DNA of 64,000 nt from Lichina pygmaea (Eukaryota; Ascomycota; Lichinomycetes; Lichinales; Lichinaceae), in contig OY730172.1 in NCBI GenBank assembly GCA_963422465.1, positions 1,550,001 to 1,614,000 of the forward strand. The letters are read 5' to 3'. The notes under the pieces were generated by a model, which worked only from the letters and a program-made list of their open reading frames with translations, did not search any database and had not been told where the DNA came from. This document shows, piece after piece, positions 46,263 through 58,260 of the stretch; positions within the stretch are counted from its first letter, which is position 1; the number at the start of each line of letters is the position of its first letter. The translations under genes and the position numbers were made by a program.

Positions 46263-47345
46263 TCAACCCCACCCCCCAGGTCTATTCGGCTGTGAAGATC
46301 CGACGACGGGTTCTGTCGGCTGTGAAGGGTACAAGCGCTGCCGCTTGGCGTCCGTTGGCTGCTCTTCCGCCGCGGACGCATCCGAGATCTGTGATATCTG
46401 TCGTCGGTGGGGTTCGACTTTGACGGCCACCCGGACCGCTTCCTGCTGGGCGAGGGTAAAAGGATCCTGTGGTGGCCCGCCGTCCACGACGTAGGGGGCG
46501 GCTCGGGCGGTCATGCCCGCGTACTCATCGGCCAGGCCATGCGCCTTGGGCGAGATGCCCGCAACCTGCGTCGGCGATTGCCAGTTGGCCGTCGACGGCG
46601 ACTTGACGGACGAACTGTCGTCCTTGGATGAGTGTTGGGTGGGGTCCTGTGTGATGAGCTGGGCGAACTGCGTCGACTCCATGCCACGGGCATCTTTCAG
46701 ATGCCCGAGATGCTTCTCCAGAACCGTCAGAAGGCCCTCCTTTGTAAAGGGCTTTGGCAGAACATCGTTCATTCCTGTCCCGGCTCCAGTCAGAAAAGAA
46801 AAGAAAACAAAAAAAAAAACCCCCCAAAAAGACCAGAAACCCATGTGTGACGAGCGAGCGAGCGATCACGACAAGGATGGGATCCATACCGTGCGCAAAG
46901 TACATCGAGATGTCGTCACTTCGTATGTTGGAGGTCATCGCAATAATCGGGGTGGTATCGAACTGGCGGATCAGATGGCACGCAGAGACGCCATCGAGGT
47001 TGGGCATGATGATGTCCATGAGCACGAGGTCGTACTTGGAGCCGCCGTTGACCTTGTTCACGGCCTCGAGGCCATCCAGCTAGATTTGCGGGCGAGAGGT
47101 CAGCCTGCCACTCCCAGACGAACCCCGTTCGAGAGCACGTGCGGGGCGGTCGACCCACGGCGGTGTCGATGGCGCACTTGAACGAGTACAGAAACTTGCC
47201 GCCGATGCGTCGACATGTCGGGTCGTCCTCGACGAGCAAGATCTGGGGCGCTCGGATCCAGCCCGGATCGATGGCGGTGCTCTTCTTGCGGTCGCCCACG
47301 GCTTTGCGCGGGTCGGTCGGATCGACCGAGGCCGTGGCGCCGGCA

Positions 47346-47383
<38 letters not shown>

Positions 47384-48914
47384 CGGTAACGGATAGGGGA
47401 TGTTGTGGACGTGTTCGCCGAACATGGGATCGATGCCGTTGTTGTGCCCCACAGGGTACACGACGTCCTGCAGATCCGTGTTCAGCTTGGCGTAGTCGAT
47501 CAACTGCATCGCTTCGGGCAGGCCACCGGGCGCCGCGGTCGGGCCGCCGACCGGCGCCGGACCGGCTACGGCCTGGTCGTTGCGCGGAAGTGCCGACTCG
47601 GGCGACGGCGGGTTCAGCTGGCTCGTGGCTTGCTTGTACAGCTCGTTGATGTGCTCGAGGTTCCTCTGGTGCATGCCCGATTCGGCCCCGACCTCGTTCA
47701 GGATCCGCTCCGCTGCGCGCAGGGGTGAGGGTAAGTTGCTCTCGACAGGGGACATGGCCGCGGACGCGGCAACGGCGGCGACGGCGGGGTTCACGCCAAG
47801 GGCGACGGGGGCGGCGTTGTTGTGGTCCGTCGCGGCGGCGTACGGACCGGCCATCCGACCGGGACTGGGACCGGGGCCGGGGCCGGGGCCGGGGCCGGGA
47901 CCGGGACCGGGGGCGCGCTGCTGCTGCGAGATGCGGATGTAGGAATGGGCCGACTGCAGATAGCTGACGACGTTCCGCATCACCTGCCCGTGGTTCACCA
48001 GAGACTTTTGTATGCCCACGACCTCGTTCAGGAGCATGGCGTGGTGGACGCTAAGGTCGCTGTAGCGGTCCGAGAGGGTCTGAAGCTGCTGCTGCATCGC
48101 CATCAGCTGGCTGTTGAAGAGATCCATCTGCGGAGGCGGGCCGACGTCCTCGGCCGTCTGCGCCGGTTTGCGCGGAGCCGGCGCCTTTCTTCGGATGTTC
48201 TCAAGACAGTCCTTGCCGTTCATCTTGAACTCTGGGTGCTTGAACTCCCACGCCTAAGACACGAAGGGAGGCATCAGCCACGGACGCTCTTACGGCGGGC
48301 AGCCAGGGAGGCGGTCAGCGTGGCAGGCCGCGGGGAGGTCTAGCCTGCGGGGATGGGGTTCGTCTTGCATCTCACGTTGGCTCCGTACGGCGATTGGCCG
48401 CTCTCCTCGTTGTTGTGTCGAACCTTGTGGAAATCATACTTGTTCAGCTGCCTCACGAAGCTCGCAAAGTTGCTGTGCTTGAAGTGCTTCGGCAGGATGG
48501 CCTTGGTGAACTTCTCGTTCTGCAGGGGCTCCGTCAGCTTTCCGAGCCGGTTCGAGTCCGACGCGAGCCATTCGGCCAGCACGCGCGCGCACGCACCTCG
48601 AGGACGACGAAGCTGTTCCCGTCGTTGCCCCAGCGGACAACCTGCTCGTATGTTGGATCCTCGAGCATCCTAGCAAGAATCTGGTCAACCTAGGGTGCTG
48701 CAGTCCTCGTCATCGCCGTCGCCGGACGGACGTCATTGCGTACTTGTACAACTTCCGAACCTGTCGTCCCACACGTCGATCCCCCTCGAATCAGCCATCT
48801 CGTCCACCTCGACGGGCGCGTACGCCCCTCGGCTCCGGACACGCTTGAGACACTCACAAAGTCGCTCGAGCTGGTGGCGCTCGACGGCCCGGCATTCTGG
48901 CTGCCACCGTCCAT
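46263..48914 (-). CDS. SKN7: Skn7/Prr1-type HSF-domain response regulator
   Basis: Nuclear transcription factor for oxidative and osmotic stress at the end of a two-component phosphorelay. Seven exons: 48914-48858, 48760-48744, 48669-48597, 48519-48376, 48253-47159, 47079-46890 and 46774-46263, giving 695 codons. The HSF-type DNA-binding domain (residues about 18-110) is split over five exons: [70 protein letters not shown] coiled coil follows ([18 protein letters not shown]). The receiver domain begins [18 protein letters not shown]; the phospho-acceptor Asp is in LVLMDIIMP (about 484) and the conserved Lys is in VLPKPF (about 533). Gly-Pro and 13-residue Ala repeats lie between the domains. 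The second exon is only 17 nt, which automated annotation may miss. Confidence 0.94.
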
Positions 48915-50761
48915 GGCGGCGGCGCAGTCGCGAGGGCGAGCAGGGCCGATTCGCTTTCAGGTCGGCCGAGGCGCCGCGAGGGTAACGTCCAGCGTCCGGT
49001 GCCAGATCCAGTCGACGCGCCTTCGGTCCGGACGGAGCATGTCAAGGTCAGGTCGGCGCCCGACGGGGCCCTCTGCGCCGACCGCTCAACCGAGCACTTG
49101 CGCGGTTGATCGGCTCCTGCGTCGAGTCCCGTGAGCTCGAGCAACCGACCGCGAGCGGTTGCGAGCGGCGGCCAAGGCGGTTCGGCGCCGAGGTGCCTTC
49201 GGCGGCCCTCGATGCTGTAGCCGAGCACCAGCGCGACCTGGATACGAGCTCGAAAGAAGTCGACCGCGCCGGTGCGACGCTGTGCCGGATGGTCGAACGC
49301 TCCTGTGGAGAGAAGGCCGCGGGAGTGGGCAGCAGCAGAGGTAGCAGCACAAAGGAGCCTCTCGGTCGCAGATTGCTGATAGGTCGCTTCGCAAGCTGAG
49401 TTAGCGATGGAGCATCTGGCATCTGGAATCTGGAATCTGGCATCCGGAGATCCAGTGCGAACGTGTGAGCCTGTGAGGCCGATATCCACTTCGACTATGA
49501 TATGTCGTCCGAGGTGCAACTCGCACGCTGGCTCGGCCCACTTCTCCGTCGTGCGGCCGTGCCATTTCCGCGCAAAAGCAAGCTCGGCGTTCCTTGTGAT
49601 AGCGTGACGGTCTTGGTACATGTTGTGTGGTCCGTGCTTCCCCATCTCTTAGCGGTCTATCTACGACGGGTCGGTACTTGAGTAGCAAAGGTCCCAAGAA
49701 AGTCGTGAAAAGTGACGAGCATTGGCGGGAATGCTGGCGGCGACACCGAGAAATACGTACGTATACGCTCGCTAGGGATGTAACGTGCCCGTGATTCCCA
49801 AGTTTGCCACTAATCCCCAGGGGCACGAGGGGATTGGCCACTCGGCCGCCATCAGCGCCTTAGTAAGCTTCGAGGTGGCTCGAGAGAGCATCGGTGGCTC
49901 ACGTCTTGGCCCTCGGGCTTCTTGTTTTACGGCCGCGCGCGCGCGCGCAACCACGTCCTGCAGCAGCGATTGTGATGTCGGGACCTTATCCCCGTCGACG
50001 AGGCTGGTCCCTATCCTTCGTACCGCTATTTCGAGGCCTCGGTGGTGGGGCTTTTAGAACGGTCTCTTGGGGGTGTTCGCGCTGGAGACATTCCCCAGCG
50101 GAGCGTCTCCCTCTCGCGGTCAAGCTCCACATTGCTTGCCGTCGAGACGCTGATGGACGGTAGATCCTGTCTGCAAGGGACTGGAGAAGAAAGCCACTGG
50201 AATCCGAATCCCATGTTCGATGTGCATGCCGCCTTCGGTACGGTATTTCCTCCCAGGCCCGGATGCAACGGTGGTGGATGCCTTCGTACGGCAGCTTCGT
50301 CGTGATCAAGACTCCCGCCAGATATCTGCTTCTGGTCCGTATGAGATCTGGACGGCGCCGGAGACCTCAGATGCCAGAACGTCGAGTTTGACGCAGCATT
50401 TGTTGAGAGGCCTTTCCTGGAGAACTTGCATGGGCCAGAGTCAGCCATGGCGATGCTGAACGGCTCCGTTCTTTCGCAAGAGAAGTCTGAGCTCGAGATC
50501 GCGACGCGCCTCACCGCGTCCGTGGAGGTGGCGGAGGCCAGATGGAAGCCGGGGAAGGTTGCTGATGCAGCCATCGTCGTCATACGAGACTGTGTCCGAA
50601 CTTCTTTCTCTCGCGACACGCGGCCTCGGCATCTATGCAGACAACTTCCTTCGTAGACGCCCCGTCGCTTCCAAAACACAACCTGGATGTAAGTAGGGTA
50701 GGGTTCTAAGAAGTCCAACGCATGTCGTGAGGCCCGCCTACCTCGCAAGATCACGAGGCCC
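48915..50761. other. Long intergenic region between PRI1 and SKN7
   Basis: Probably the SKN7 promoter and 5' leader, plus the PRI1 3' side. Frames of 100-260 codons exist on both strands, but they overlap each other in GC-rich DNA and show no family resemblance or splice structure. A (GC)n stretch lies at 49932-49949. Confidence 0.5.
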
Positions 50762-52545
50762 TCAAAACTCCATCGCATCTCCCCGAGCCATCTCCTGTTG
50801 CGGCTGCTGCTGCTGCTGCTGCTGTTGCTCCTCCCTTTTCAGGGCAGCCTCCTCTTTGATGAGACCATGGGCAAAGGCTTTCAGGTGGTCAACGTAGGGC
50901 TTCAAGCTGGTCTTCTCGTAATCTTGAACGCGTTTTCCGTCTGCTGCCGTTGCTTCTGGTTGGACTTCGTCCGTGGAGGTAAGATGATTACGGTCCCAGG
51001 AGTCGATCTCGGCCAAGAGCTCCGTCACCGTGGGCACGCCCAGCGGGTCAAACTCTTCCACTCGCCGTGCGTCGATCGGGACGCATACCCTGCCGGTGCC
51101 CGGGTGGATGACGAACGGGCTCTTTAGCAGATGGATGAGTTTCTTGCTGACATCGACGTCCAAGCGCGGGTACGTGTACTCGAGCACGATGTCCTGTTTG
51201 GCCTCGAGCAGAGCCTTGGCGTCCAGGGTCCGACTGGCGCCTGACTTGGCCAGAGCGTCGATGTCGGCCCATCTGCTGGCTGACGAGCGATCCTGGCATG
51301 AGTCCCACTTCTTCTTCAGTGCATCGTTGAGCCCTTTGTCCGGGAGGAGCTGGAGCAACCTGTCGGCCCTCTCGGGCTCCCGCCAAGGGTCTTGCTCGGC
51401 GAGGATGTCGTGCTGAAAGTGGTCCTTTAGGATATCCAAGCTTCGGCTACGGAAACCACCTTCGTCAAGCTTGCCGTCTCGACGCCCCTGTCAGAAGTCC
51501 GAAGGGCGCTTACCTGAGGTGCGGATGCAACGGCCGTCTGACGTTGACTTTTTTCCCGCTCTGCGCGCCCCCTTTGATCACCTCGATATACCCCGTGATC
51601 GCCCTTCTCTTCTGATCGTCCATCTGTCGCGCTCGCTTGTCGCAGACCCACGCGTGTGCGCCTCGCCGCCCGGAATAGACCCACAGCACGTGCTTGAAGC
51701 CAAAGTCGTCCCGGAGCGCGGCACCGATGACCTTGATGGCCATGGTGACGAAGGTCCAGCACTTGCGGCAGATGTTCGCCTTGTCGCAGCAGGTACGGAT
51801 CTCGTCGTAGTCGGTCAGATCGATGTCGAAGACGAGCTCTTTGCTGAGCGGCCGGAACTGACTCGACTTGCGCAGTGTCTTTCGGTCTCGTGGGTTCGTC
51901 GTATATACAGGGCCAATCTCGAAGCGGGAGGGGTTGAGTCGTAGAACCTCTTTGCGTAGACTGTTTGTAGATGAGCCAACGGGCTTCGAATCGTACAATC
52001 GGAGCACCCCAGAGAAGTTCCACTCACAGATCTGCCGTGGTGAAGGCCTGATAACGGAGATATGCGTCGTTCTGCAGCGTGAAGGCAAACTCGCGATGGC
52101 CAAAGTCGTGGCCTGGGGTGAGGGAGTGGTTCAGCCACTGGAAGAGGTGGCGAAAGGGCAAGAGTCGTTGGTAGTACGCCTGCAGGACCTCGGTATCCAA
52201 GCTCTTGCTGCCAGGCGCCGTTCGTCTGACGCAGCCGTCAATCGGGCTGGACAGCACAGATGGAGGGCATCTTCAGTTTGCTTACGGCTGAGCATTGGCC
52301 ATTGACGAGTCAGGCCATTCGTCAGCGCCATCGTCGTCGTCGTCGTCGTCGTCGTCAAACATATCGTCGAGCTTGGAATCCCCCATCGGAGCCGTCGGCG
52401 TGTTTGGCACTCCCGAGGCAGCCTCCACCCCGCCATGTCCATCCTCTTGGCCGACAGATTGCATATCGTGGTCCATTGGGTCGACGTCCGGTGGATCTGC
52501 GTCTGATGTCTGCGCTCCACTGGCCTCGAGCTCTGAGTGCGGCAT
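50762..52545 (-). CDS. PRI1: DNA primase small (catalytic) subunit
   Basis: Synthesises RNA primers in the DNA polymerase alpha-primase complex. Four exons: 52545-52286, 52207-52028, 51960-51514 and 51446-50762, 523 codons. An acidic N-terminal tail with an Asp run precedes the AEP core: YYQRLLPFRHLFQWLNH, DFGHREFAFTL, then the metal-binding FDIDLTDYD (Asp about 192 and 194), a zinc motif CCDKANICRKCW, YSGRRGAHAWVCD and the C-terminal LEYTYPRLDVDVSKKL and HLLKSPFVIHPGTGRVCVP. A Gln run (8) lies near the end. The first intron could also end 39 nt earlier (39-nt intron), which keeps the frame and adds 13 residues; the 78-nt version is preferred because 39 nt is very short. Confidence 0.94.
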
Positions 52546-52799
52546 GTTGACGAGAGTTGCTAGAAGTCTTTAAGGGACCCACAGATGTTTCAACTCCGGA
52601 GATGCTCCTGCATTGCCGGGACGGCGTCGGAGACGCGTTCCAACGCCGATCCACTCAACACGTCATTTGGATGACAAATAAATTGGTCATCCAGCCTCGA
52701 CGGGTAGCTCACGTGATCTCGCAATGAGCTGTAGCTAGGGTTCGGTAAAGCTCTACGAAGTACTTCCGTACCACGTGCGTACTTCCGTACCGGTACGTA

Positions 52800-53856
52800 A
52801 GTTCGTTCGCAATGTATGGCCGGGTCGGTAATTTTGCGTGTCTTATTACTTTTGACACTATCCAGCTGTTTGGAGTCCTGACGGCAGCGACACTCGAGGT
52901 CTGCCAGGAGATCGCACTGCTCGCTGATACCTTGAAGTCTCCAGATACTTGTTCCCTCCCTCCAGCTTGATGATCTTCTGGATGGTGTGAGGGATCTGCG
53001 CAATCCAACACTAGATCTCACTTTGTGGGAGCTTATCCCAGCACTTGAGCCATGCTTCTTCTGCTGGGCCTTGACATTTCAGAGAACTATTCTTTGTTGT
53101 CACCCCCTTCACCCATGGCCAGCATGGCTTAATGGTGTTCAGATCTGGTGAGTTGCCTGGCCAGTCCAAGCGCTCAAGGCCGTACTCTCCAAAAAGAGCA
53201 AGGTTATGCGGGGAAACATGAGGTGTTGCTCTGTCCTCTTGCACAATTGTCTTGGGTTAATCCTTCTAGCATTCCTGAGTGAAGGGTAGGAGCTTCTGGT
53301 GTAGGATGATCTTGCCGTATCAATACTAATCAATTCCTCCTTTGCCTTGTTGTACAACCTTACCTCTTTTGGCTGTGAAGTGCTATTGGGGTGTCTATCC
53401 TGCAGGCTTTTGTCGGAGATCACAATCTCCCTTGCAATTTCTGCTGCTGACATCTCTCAGGATTCATGGGTTGCTTGTACAAGCTCCAGCATCTGCTTCT
53501 CCTTCTCCTTGTTTATCACTTCAGGCCGGCCAGTCTTTGGTGCATCCTGCACATGTTCTGCTGTGATCTGCTTGGAGACTGATAGGTTGAATCCTTGCTC
53601 TCTGGCCTTTCTGCAGAGTTGTGTGATCTGCGACAAGGATATTCCAGTAATACTGCTGATTTCAGTATGAGACTTACCTTCTTTAGCCAGAGTAAGAGCC
53701 TGGACTCAGTCTGCAACAGTGTAGTTCTTTGTCTTCGGCATTTTGTGGGTGAGTTGATCAAGTTGGTCGAGTCGGTCAAGTCAGTCGGTCGTGGTTTATC
53801 CGAAAATTCATGAGACCACCAAAAGTATTGAGCCGGCAATACTTTGCGAACGAACT
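52800..53856 (-). mobile_element. Tc1/mariner transposon remnant with TA target sites
   Basis: Ends begin AGTTCGTTCGCAA and are inverted at 52800 and 53856, with further TIR similarity (GTATTGCCGG). They are flanked by TA at 52798-52799 and 53857-53858, the duplication expected for this superfamily. At 1057 bp it is shorter than usual, consistent with internal deletion. Confidence 0.85.
53011..53741 (-). pseudogene. Tc1-type transposase, broken
   Basis: Starts at ATG 53741 with an HTH domain (KNYTVAD, stop, VQALTLAKEGKSHTEI, then SLSQITQLCRKA). Two TGA codons, near 53707 and 53461, sit where CGA would be expected. The catalytic half is in another frame: the second-Asp block VQEDRATPHVSPHNL and the DWPGNSPDLNTIKPCW block of Tc1 DDE transposases (about 53085-53245). 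The first-Asp region is missing between about 53280 and 53400, so it cannot work. Confidence 0.85.
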
Positions 53857-53924
53857 TACGTACTGTACGAGTACTACGAGGTACGAGATATATCTCCCCT
53901 CCGCTCTTTCATCGCAGACCGGCC

Positions 53925-54777
53925 ATGGCGATGCAGACTAGCCGCGACGGCAAGATAGATCGACAGTCGACCGTGCCCTTTCACTTGAAGTTGTTCTACC
54001 GAACAGGTTCGTTTCGCTGGTATGCACCGCAGGACAAGCCCAGGCTCACCCGCTGGGACGACTACGTTGGGCTAACAGGATGCGCTGTTTGACAGGCTTG
54101 AGGACCTCCATCAGCAATCCCCGCAGAACCTACCACCTCACGTGCAGATATACACCTGGCCCACATGCACTCTCCGGGAACTGTCGCATCTGCTGGTGAC
54201 GGCCTTGCCGCAGGTCCTGCCTGATCCGGCCGTGGGCACTCGAATCGCCTATCGTCTGGTCTTCCCTGACACGCGCGACAGTGGCCGGCCGGGGCCTGCG
54301 AGCTACATCAGCAAGGATCTAGGAAGCGTCGTCCTTGGAGCCGAAGGTGAAGGGGTGCTGCCCAGCAACGATGAAGGCGCGCGCATCGTCGCGGGAGGCC
54401 CGATGGCCGGAGAACTCGCCGGCGAACCGGAGAAGACCCTTCAGGAGGCGCGCTTTGTGATCGGGGACTACGTCTCCTGCGCCATATACCCACCGCTGCC
54501 GAACGGGTCCGTTGCTCCCGCTCCTTCGTCGGGATCGGCTTCGAGAGGGGCGGGCGCAGGAAGGGCGACGGCAGGCTTTTCTGGAGGTCGGAACGATCGG
54601 CCAGGCGGCGAACGCGAGAATGGTCACAGCAACTTCCGAGTACGCGGCAGCGCTCGTTCATACGCCAGGGAGAACCCTCCCAGCGTACCGAGCGGCGAGT
54701 GGAGGAGGGGTGAGAGATTACCGGATGGACCAGGAGGGGGAAACTTTGGGCGGGGACGACCGCGAGCTCGATATTGA
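53925..54777 (+). CDS. SAP18: SAP18-like Sin3-associated/ASAP complex subunit
   Basis: SAP18 is a ubiquitin-fold protein of Sin3 histone deacetylase and splicing-associated (ASAP) complexes; nuclear. Two exons, 53925-54019 and 54096-54777 (76-nt intron, GTATGC...GACAG), 258 codons. The SAP18 fold: DRQSTVPFHLKLFYRTGSF before the intron, then LPPHVQIYTWPTCTLRELSHLL, GTRIAYRLVFPD, KDLGSVVLG and ARFVIGDYVSCAI. The C-terminal 90 residues are Gly/Arg/Ser-rich and end in RGRPRARY, an RGG-like tail common in fungal members. Its start lies just 70 bp beyond the Tc1 remnant, so the promoter is displaced or supplied by that element. Convergent with the NDUFB4 gene (77 bp between stop codons). Confidence 0.88.
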
Positions 54778-54854
54778 CGACGCCAGCCCTTTCAAAGCTA
54801 CGGAAACACCAATGAGAGAGCCCATACATCAAGCCAGTCCATTCAGCCTGTTCA

Positions 54855-55271
54855 TCAATACTCGACGATGGTGTCACCGCGTCTCTTTCCCCGCAACTCG
54901 TACTTGCCCTATATATCGACCAGTAGATGGTCAGCCGCTGCAGCGGATCATCCCCTACCGTACGACCAGCAGACGGAAAGACATACGTCGGTCGAGTAGC
55001 CAATGTAACCGAATATCGACGGGACAAGGATGACATAGGCGAACGTGATCCAGGTTGTCCGAGGCGTCCAGCGGAAGTGCTTGTGCCGGTTGCGCATCAT
55101 GTCTGGAGCAGCACATCAGCCATCGATCTCGAGAGTGGTAGCACGAGGGTGGCAGACTGTTCCATTTCACGTAGGCCGGATCGAAGGCGAGCGCTATCGC
55201 GGCAGTCAGCTTCCATACACCAGCGAGATTCATATGTCTGTGAGCGTACTCGGTGAGTTGTCGCCCGCCAT
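54855..55271 (-). CDS. NDUFB4: Complex I subunit NDUFB4/B15-like, 75 aa, four exons
   Basis: Accessory single-span subunit of mitochondrial NADH:ubiquinone oxidoreductase. Exons 55271-55250, 55193-55158, 55102-54987 and 54908-54855 (introns 56, 55 and 78 nt) sum exactly to 75 codons plus stop. The assembled protein begins MAGDNSP and reads LAFDPAYVKWNN, then HFRWTPRTTWITFAYV, a transmembrane stretch (VILVPSIFGYIGY) and GKYELRGKRRGDTIVEY. The WTPRTxW block and the C-terminal RGDTI..Y are family hallmarks. No single open frame is longer than about 40 codons, so this gene is easily missed. One donor, GTCTGC, is weak. Divergent from SLD2 (344 bp). Confidence 0.88.
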
Positions 55272-55615
55272 GGTGACTATGATGAGAAGTATCGATCTGG
55301 CGACAGTTTGGGGTCGCAGTGGAAGCAGCTCAATCAGGGTGGTCGTCGTGAGGTTGATCTACGGTGTACCTTACGGTACCGTACCTTGTATCACGTGCGT
55401 AGCCATCACGTGGCGGAACCCCTTTACTGTACCGTACGGTACGTACTGTACGGTACTCTGTACGTGGCGCGCCCCCCTCTACGGAAGTACAGTAAACGCG
55501 TTCGTCTCACAACCGTGATGTGGAGTGCTTTCCAGACACCAATCCCAACCCTACGAGTAAGGTGAAATAGGTGATCGGTCAGTCGGTGTCTTTCAGCCAC
55601 AAAGGCTACAGAAAT
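55272..55615. promoter_or_regulatory. Divergent promoter between NDUFB4 and SLD2
   Basis: 344 bp with dense GTAC words (GTACCTTACGGTACCGTACC at 55362-55382 and GTACGGTACGTACTGTACGG at about 55433-55453) and two CACGTG-related hexamers (ATCACGTG, 55391 and 55408). Confidence 0.45.
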
Positions 55616-57322
55616 ATGGAGCGCGCAGAGATCCTCAGATCAGAGCTCAAGATATGGGAACGAGCGTTCGCAGAGGCGAATAGCGGACGGAAACCAGGGC
55701 GAGACGACATCAAGAGCGACAGCGCCATAGGTACGCCATTCCGGCTGCTCACCAAGCGTGCCAAGAAGTCGGTCTAACGCTCTGCGCCAGCGGCCAAATA
55801 CAAGGAGTACACGAGTCTGCGAAGTGAGACTACGGCCAATGCATCTCAACGGCCCGAGCAGCATCCGTCAGAGACGCCTTCCAAGAAGCGCAAGTTGACC
55901 GGTACGGCGCCGGTGTCGATCGCGCAGACACCCACCCGAAACAAGACATGTCAGACGCCGTCAAAGTCCATCCATCCTGCCGTCGTGGACCCCTACGACT
56001 CCCCGTCCATCGTCCGGAGGCTGCAGTTTACGCCTAGTCGACGAGCGTTTGTCGGTCCGACGCCGCAACGAGACGGCAAGGTCCTTGGCCTGTTCGACCT
56101 GCTTGACGAGGAAGAGCGTACGCCAGTGAAGAGGCGGACCGGTGCACGTGTGTCGGAGGATGTCCAGCCCATTCAGCTTCAGACGCCGCGCAAGAAGGTC
56201 GACGAAGAGTTTGTGACTCCGTTGAGGCATGGCCGGACGCCGATGTCGAGTGGCAGGCGGTACCTCCTGAACACGATAGTCACGCCGGCGAAGAGGAAAT
56301 CGCCCGAGGCCGGTCTGGACGTGACGCCGGCGTTTCTGCGTCGGGGCGGGCAGTGGCTCAAGACTCAGCGGTACGACGAAAACGGGGAGCCTGAATTTGA
56401 CTCGCCCGTGGCGATACGCCTACCGGTGAAGCCTCGTGGCAAGACTCTCAGCACGCTCATTGCCGATCTACGAAAGCTGGGAGACGAACGGTTGGACGAC
56501 GACCTGGATGTGCTCAGGGATATCGAGAACGAGGCTGCGGGCGGCAAAAGCCAGTCTGACGGTGGAAACGCTCAAGGGGGCGGCAGACAAACCGAACCTC
56601 AAACCGAGAAGGCGGATGCCGATGCACCACCCGCAGCTTCGACCAAGCTCGACCAAGCTCCAAGCAGAGGGGCCCCAGACACGTCGTATGTTCGAAAGAA
56701 GAAGGGCGCCAAACGCACGACGAAGAGAGCCACCAGTAAGCACAGTCCGCGTCTCCGACTGTCTAATCCAGGGGCCGCTAATCCTTTGGCTTCCGCAGTC
56801 CGACCGTCCAGAGTCAAGCCAAAGCCTTTTGCGGACATCAATCCCTTGGCCACCGAGAACGCGGTCACGGCCGTGGACGACGACGACGGCGGCTACGACG
56901 ACCCTGGCCCGCCTTTTGGTCTCAACTCTGTCGACGACGGAAATGCACCCACCAACAAGAGCGCCGCCATCTCATCCGCCTCCCCTCTCGGCGAACCGGC
57001 CTCTGACGCCGCCGACGACGACACCGACCCATCCAATCAGGCCCAACAAATTTCCCAAGCGTGCCGCCCATCCAAAGCGGCCATCACATGCAAAGCATCC
57101 AAGTCCCACTCCAAAGCACGGCCGACGAGCTCGACTGCTCCGGCCGAGAAGAAGCAGAAGAAGAAGGCGAGAAAAGCGTTGGTCCCGACCGACGCCAACT
57201 TCCGCCGACTGAAGCTTAGGAATCGGAATAGCCGAGCGAAGAGAGTCGGCGGAGGTGGAGGCAGACGCTTCGGTGGTGGTGGTGGTGGTGGTGGTGGTGG
57301 TCGTGGGAAAGGGAGACGGTGA
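55616..57322 (+). CDS. SLD2: DNA replication regulator Sld2
   Basis: CDK-regulated initiation factor that, when phosphorylated, binds Dpb11/TopBP1 and loads the replicative helicase. Two exons, 55616-55730 and 55791-57322 (60-nt intron, GTACGC...CCAG), 548 codons. N-terminal helix ILRSELKIWERAFAEANSGRKP and IAAKYKEYTSLRSE is the Sld2 signature. The middle has many Ser/Thr-Pro sites (QTPTRNK, FTPSRR, GPTPQRD, RTPVKR, VTPAKRKSP), as expected for a CDK target, and FLRRGGQWLKTQ. The C terminus is basic, with TDANFRRLKLRNRNSR and a Gly run (GGT repeats, 57269-57300), as is typical. Divergent from the NDUFB4 gene. Confidence 0.88.
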
Positions 57323-58260
57323 TGGACGCGGCGTGACGTTGCTGACGTTGGCCATGGCCACCGGCGTTCTATAGTGCTCTGTAACTATGGCCGCAGGGCG
57401 TTCTATAGCGTCGTATGACCGCGGGCCATGGGCACGGCCATCTCATGGCTCCACGAGCCGCTGCCCTTCGCCGCGCCACGAGCCCTTGCCAGCGTCTGAG
57501 CACAACATCTTTACGGCGCTCGACGCCGCCGGGGCCCACAGTCCTCTGCACTCATCGCGTACCTTACCGTACCTTACCGTACCTGACCGTACCTGACCGT
57601 ACCTTACCGTACCTCACCGTACCTGACCGTTATATTACCGTACAGTACAGGACAGTACTCCGTACAGCCCCCCAAAACTACTTACAATAACGTGACGTAG
57701 CGTAACGTGACATACGTAACGTACGGAACGTACGGAACGTACGCATGGGTGAGACGGGAGAAGTACAGTACGAGGGAAAAGGGATCGTGTGGGAAGAGAA
57801 TTGATGAGCGTTGTAGTGTACTCGTACTGCCTGTGGCTGGGTGGTACGTACAGGAGTACTTTTGGGTGTGAATTTGGTGAGGTAGTCATGGGGATGGAGA
57901 GGGGGATGGAGATGGAGATGGAGGTGGAGATGGAGGTGGAGATGGAGGTGGAGGTGGAGAGGGGAGGAGGAAGGGGAAAGGAGAATGGAGAGAAGATGAC
58001 ATTGCGAGACTGTCCTCGTCTCTTGATATCACCTGTATTCTCATCTGTGCGATCCATGTTCCTGTCGATATAGGGGCGCAGGGGAGGGGGGGGGGGGGGG
58101 GGGCACGGATGTACAGATGTACAGATGCGTTGATATTGAGATGGACGGACGAACAGACATACGTGTACAAAAACCACGCAAGAGTCAGGAGGAGAGATTG
58201 AATTGCTACACCGTGCCCCGAGCTCTTGATGGGTTCACCTCCTGGCTGGAGCAAAAAGAA
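57323..58260. other. Convergent intergenic region with tandem repeats
   Basis: Between the 3' ends of SLD2 and MAM33. Holds seven 10-bp units ACCTTACCGT/ACCTGACCGT (57561-57630), ACGTAACGTACGG-type repeats (57700-57745), a (GGAGAT)n run (57895-57960) and G18 (58086-58103). No gene seen. Confidence 0.7.
57561..57630. repeat. 10-bp tandem repeat, seven copies
   Basis: Units ACC-T-TACCGT with T/G/C at the variable fifth position, exactly in 10-bp register; part of the GTACCG-rich intergenic DNA. Confidence 0.95.

Noticed and set aside
48854-50778. Frames of 100-260 codons on both strands upstream of SKN7
   Set aside because: They overlap each other in GC-rich DNA, have no motifs and no splice structure; expected by chance.
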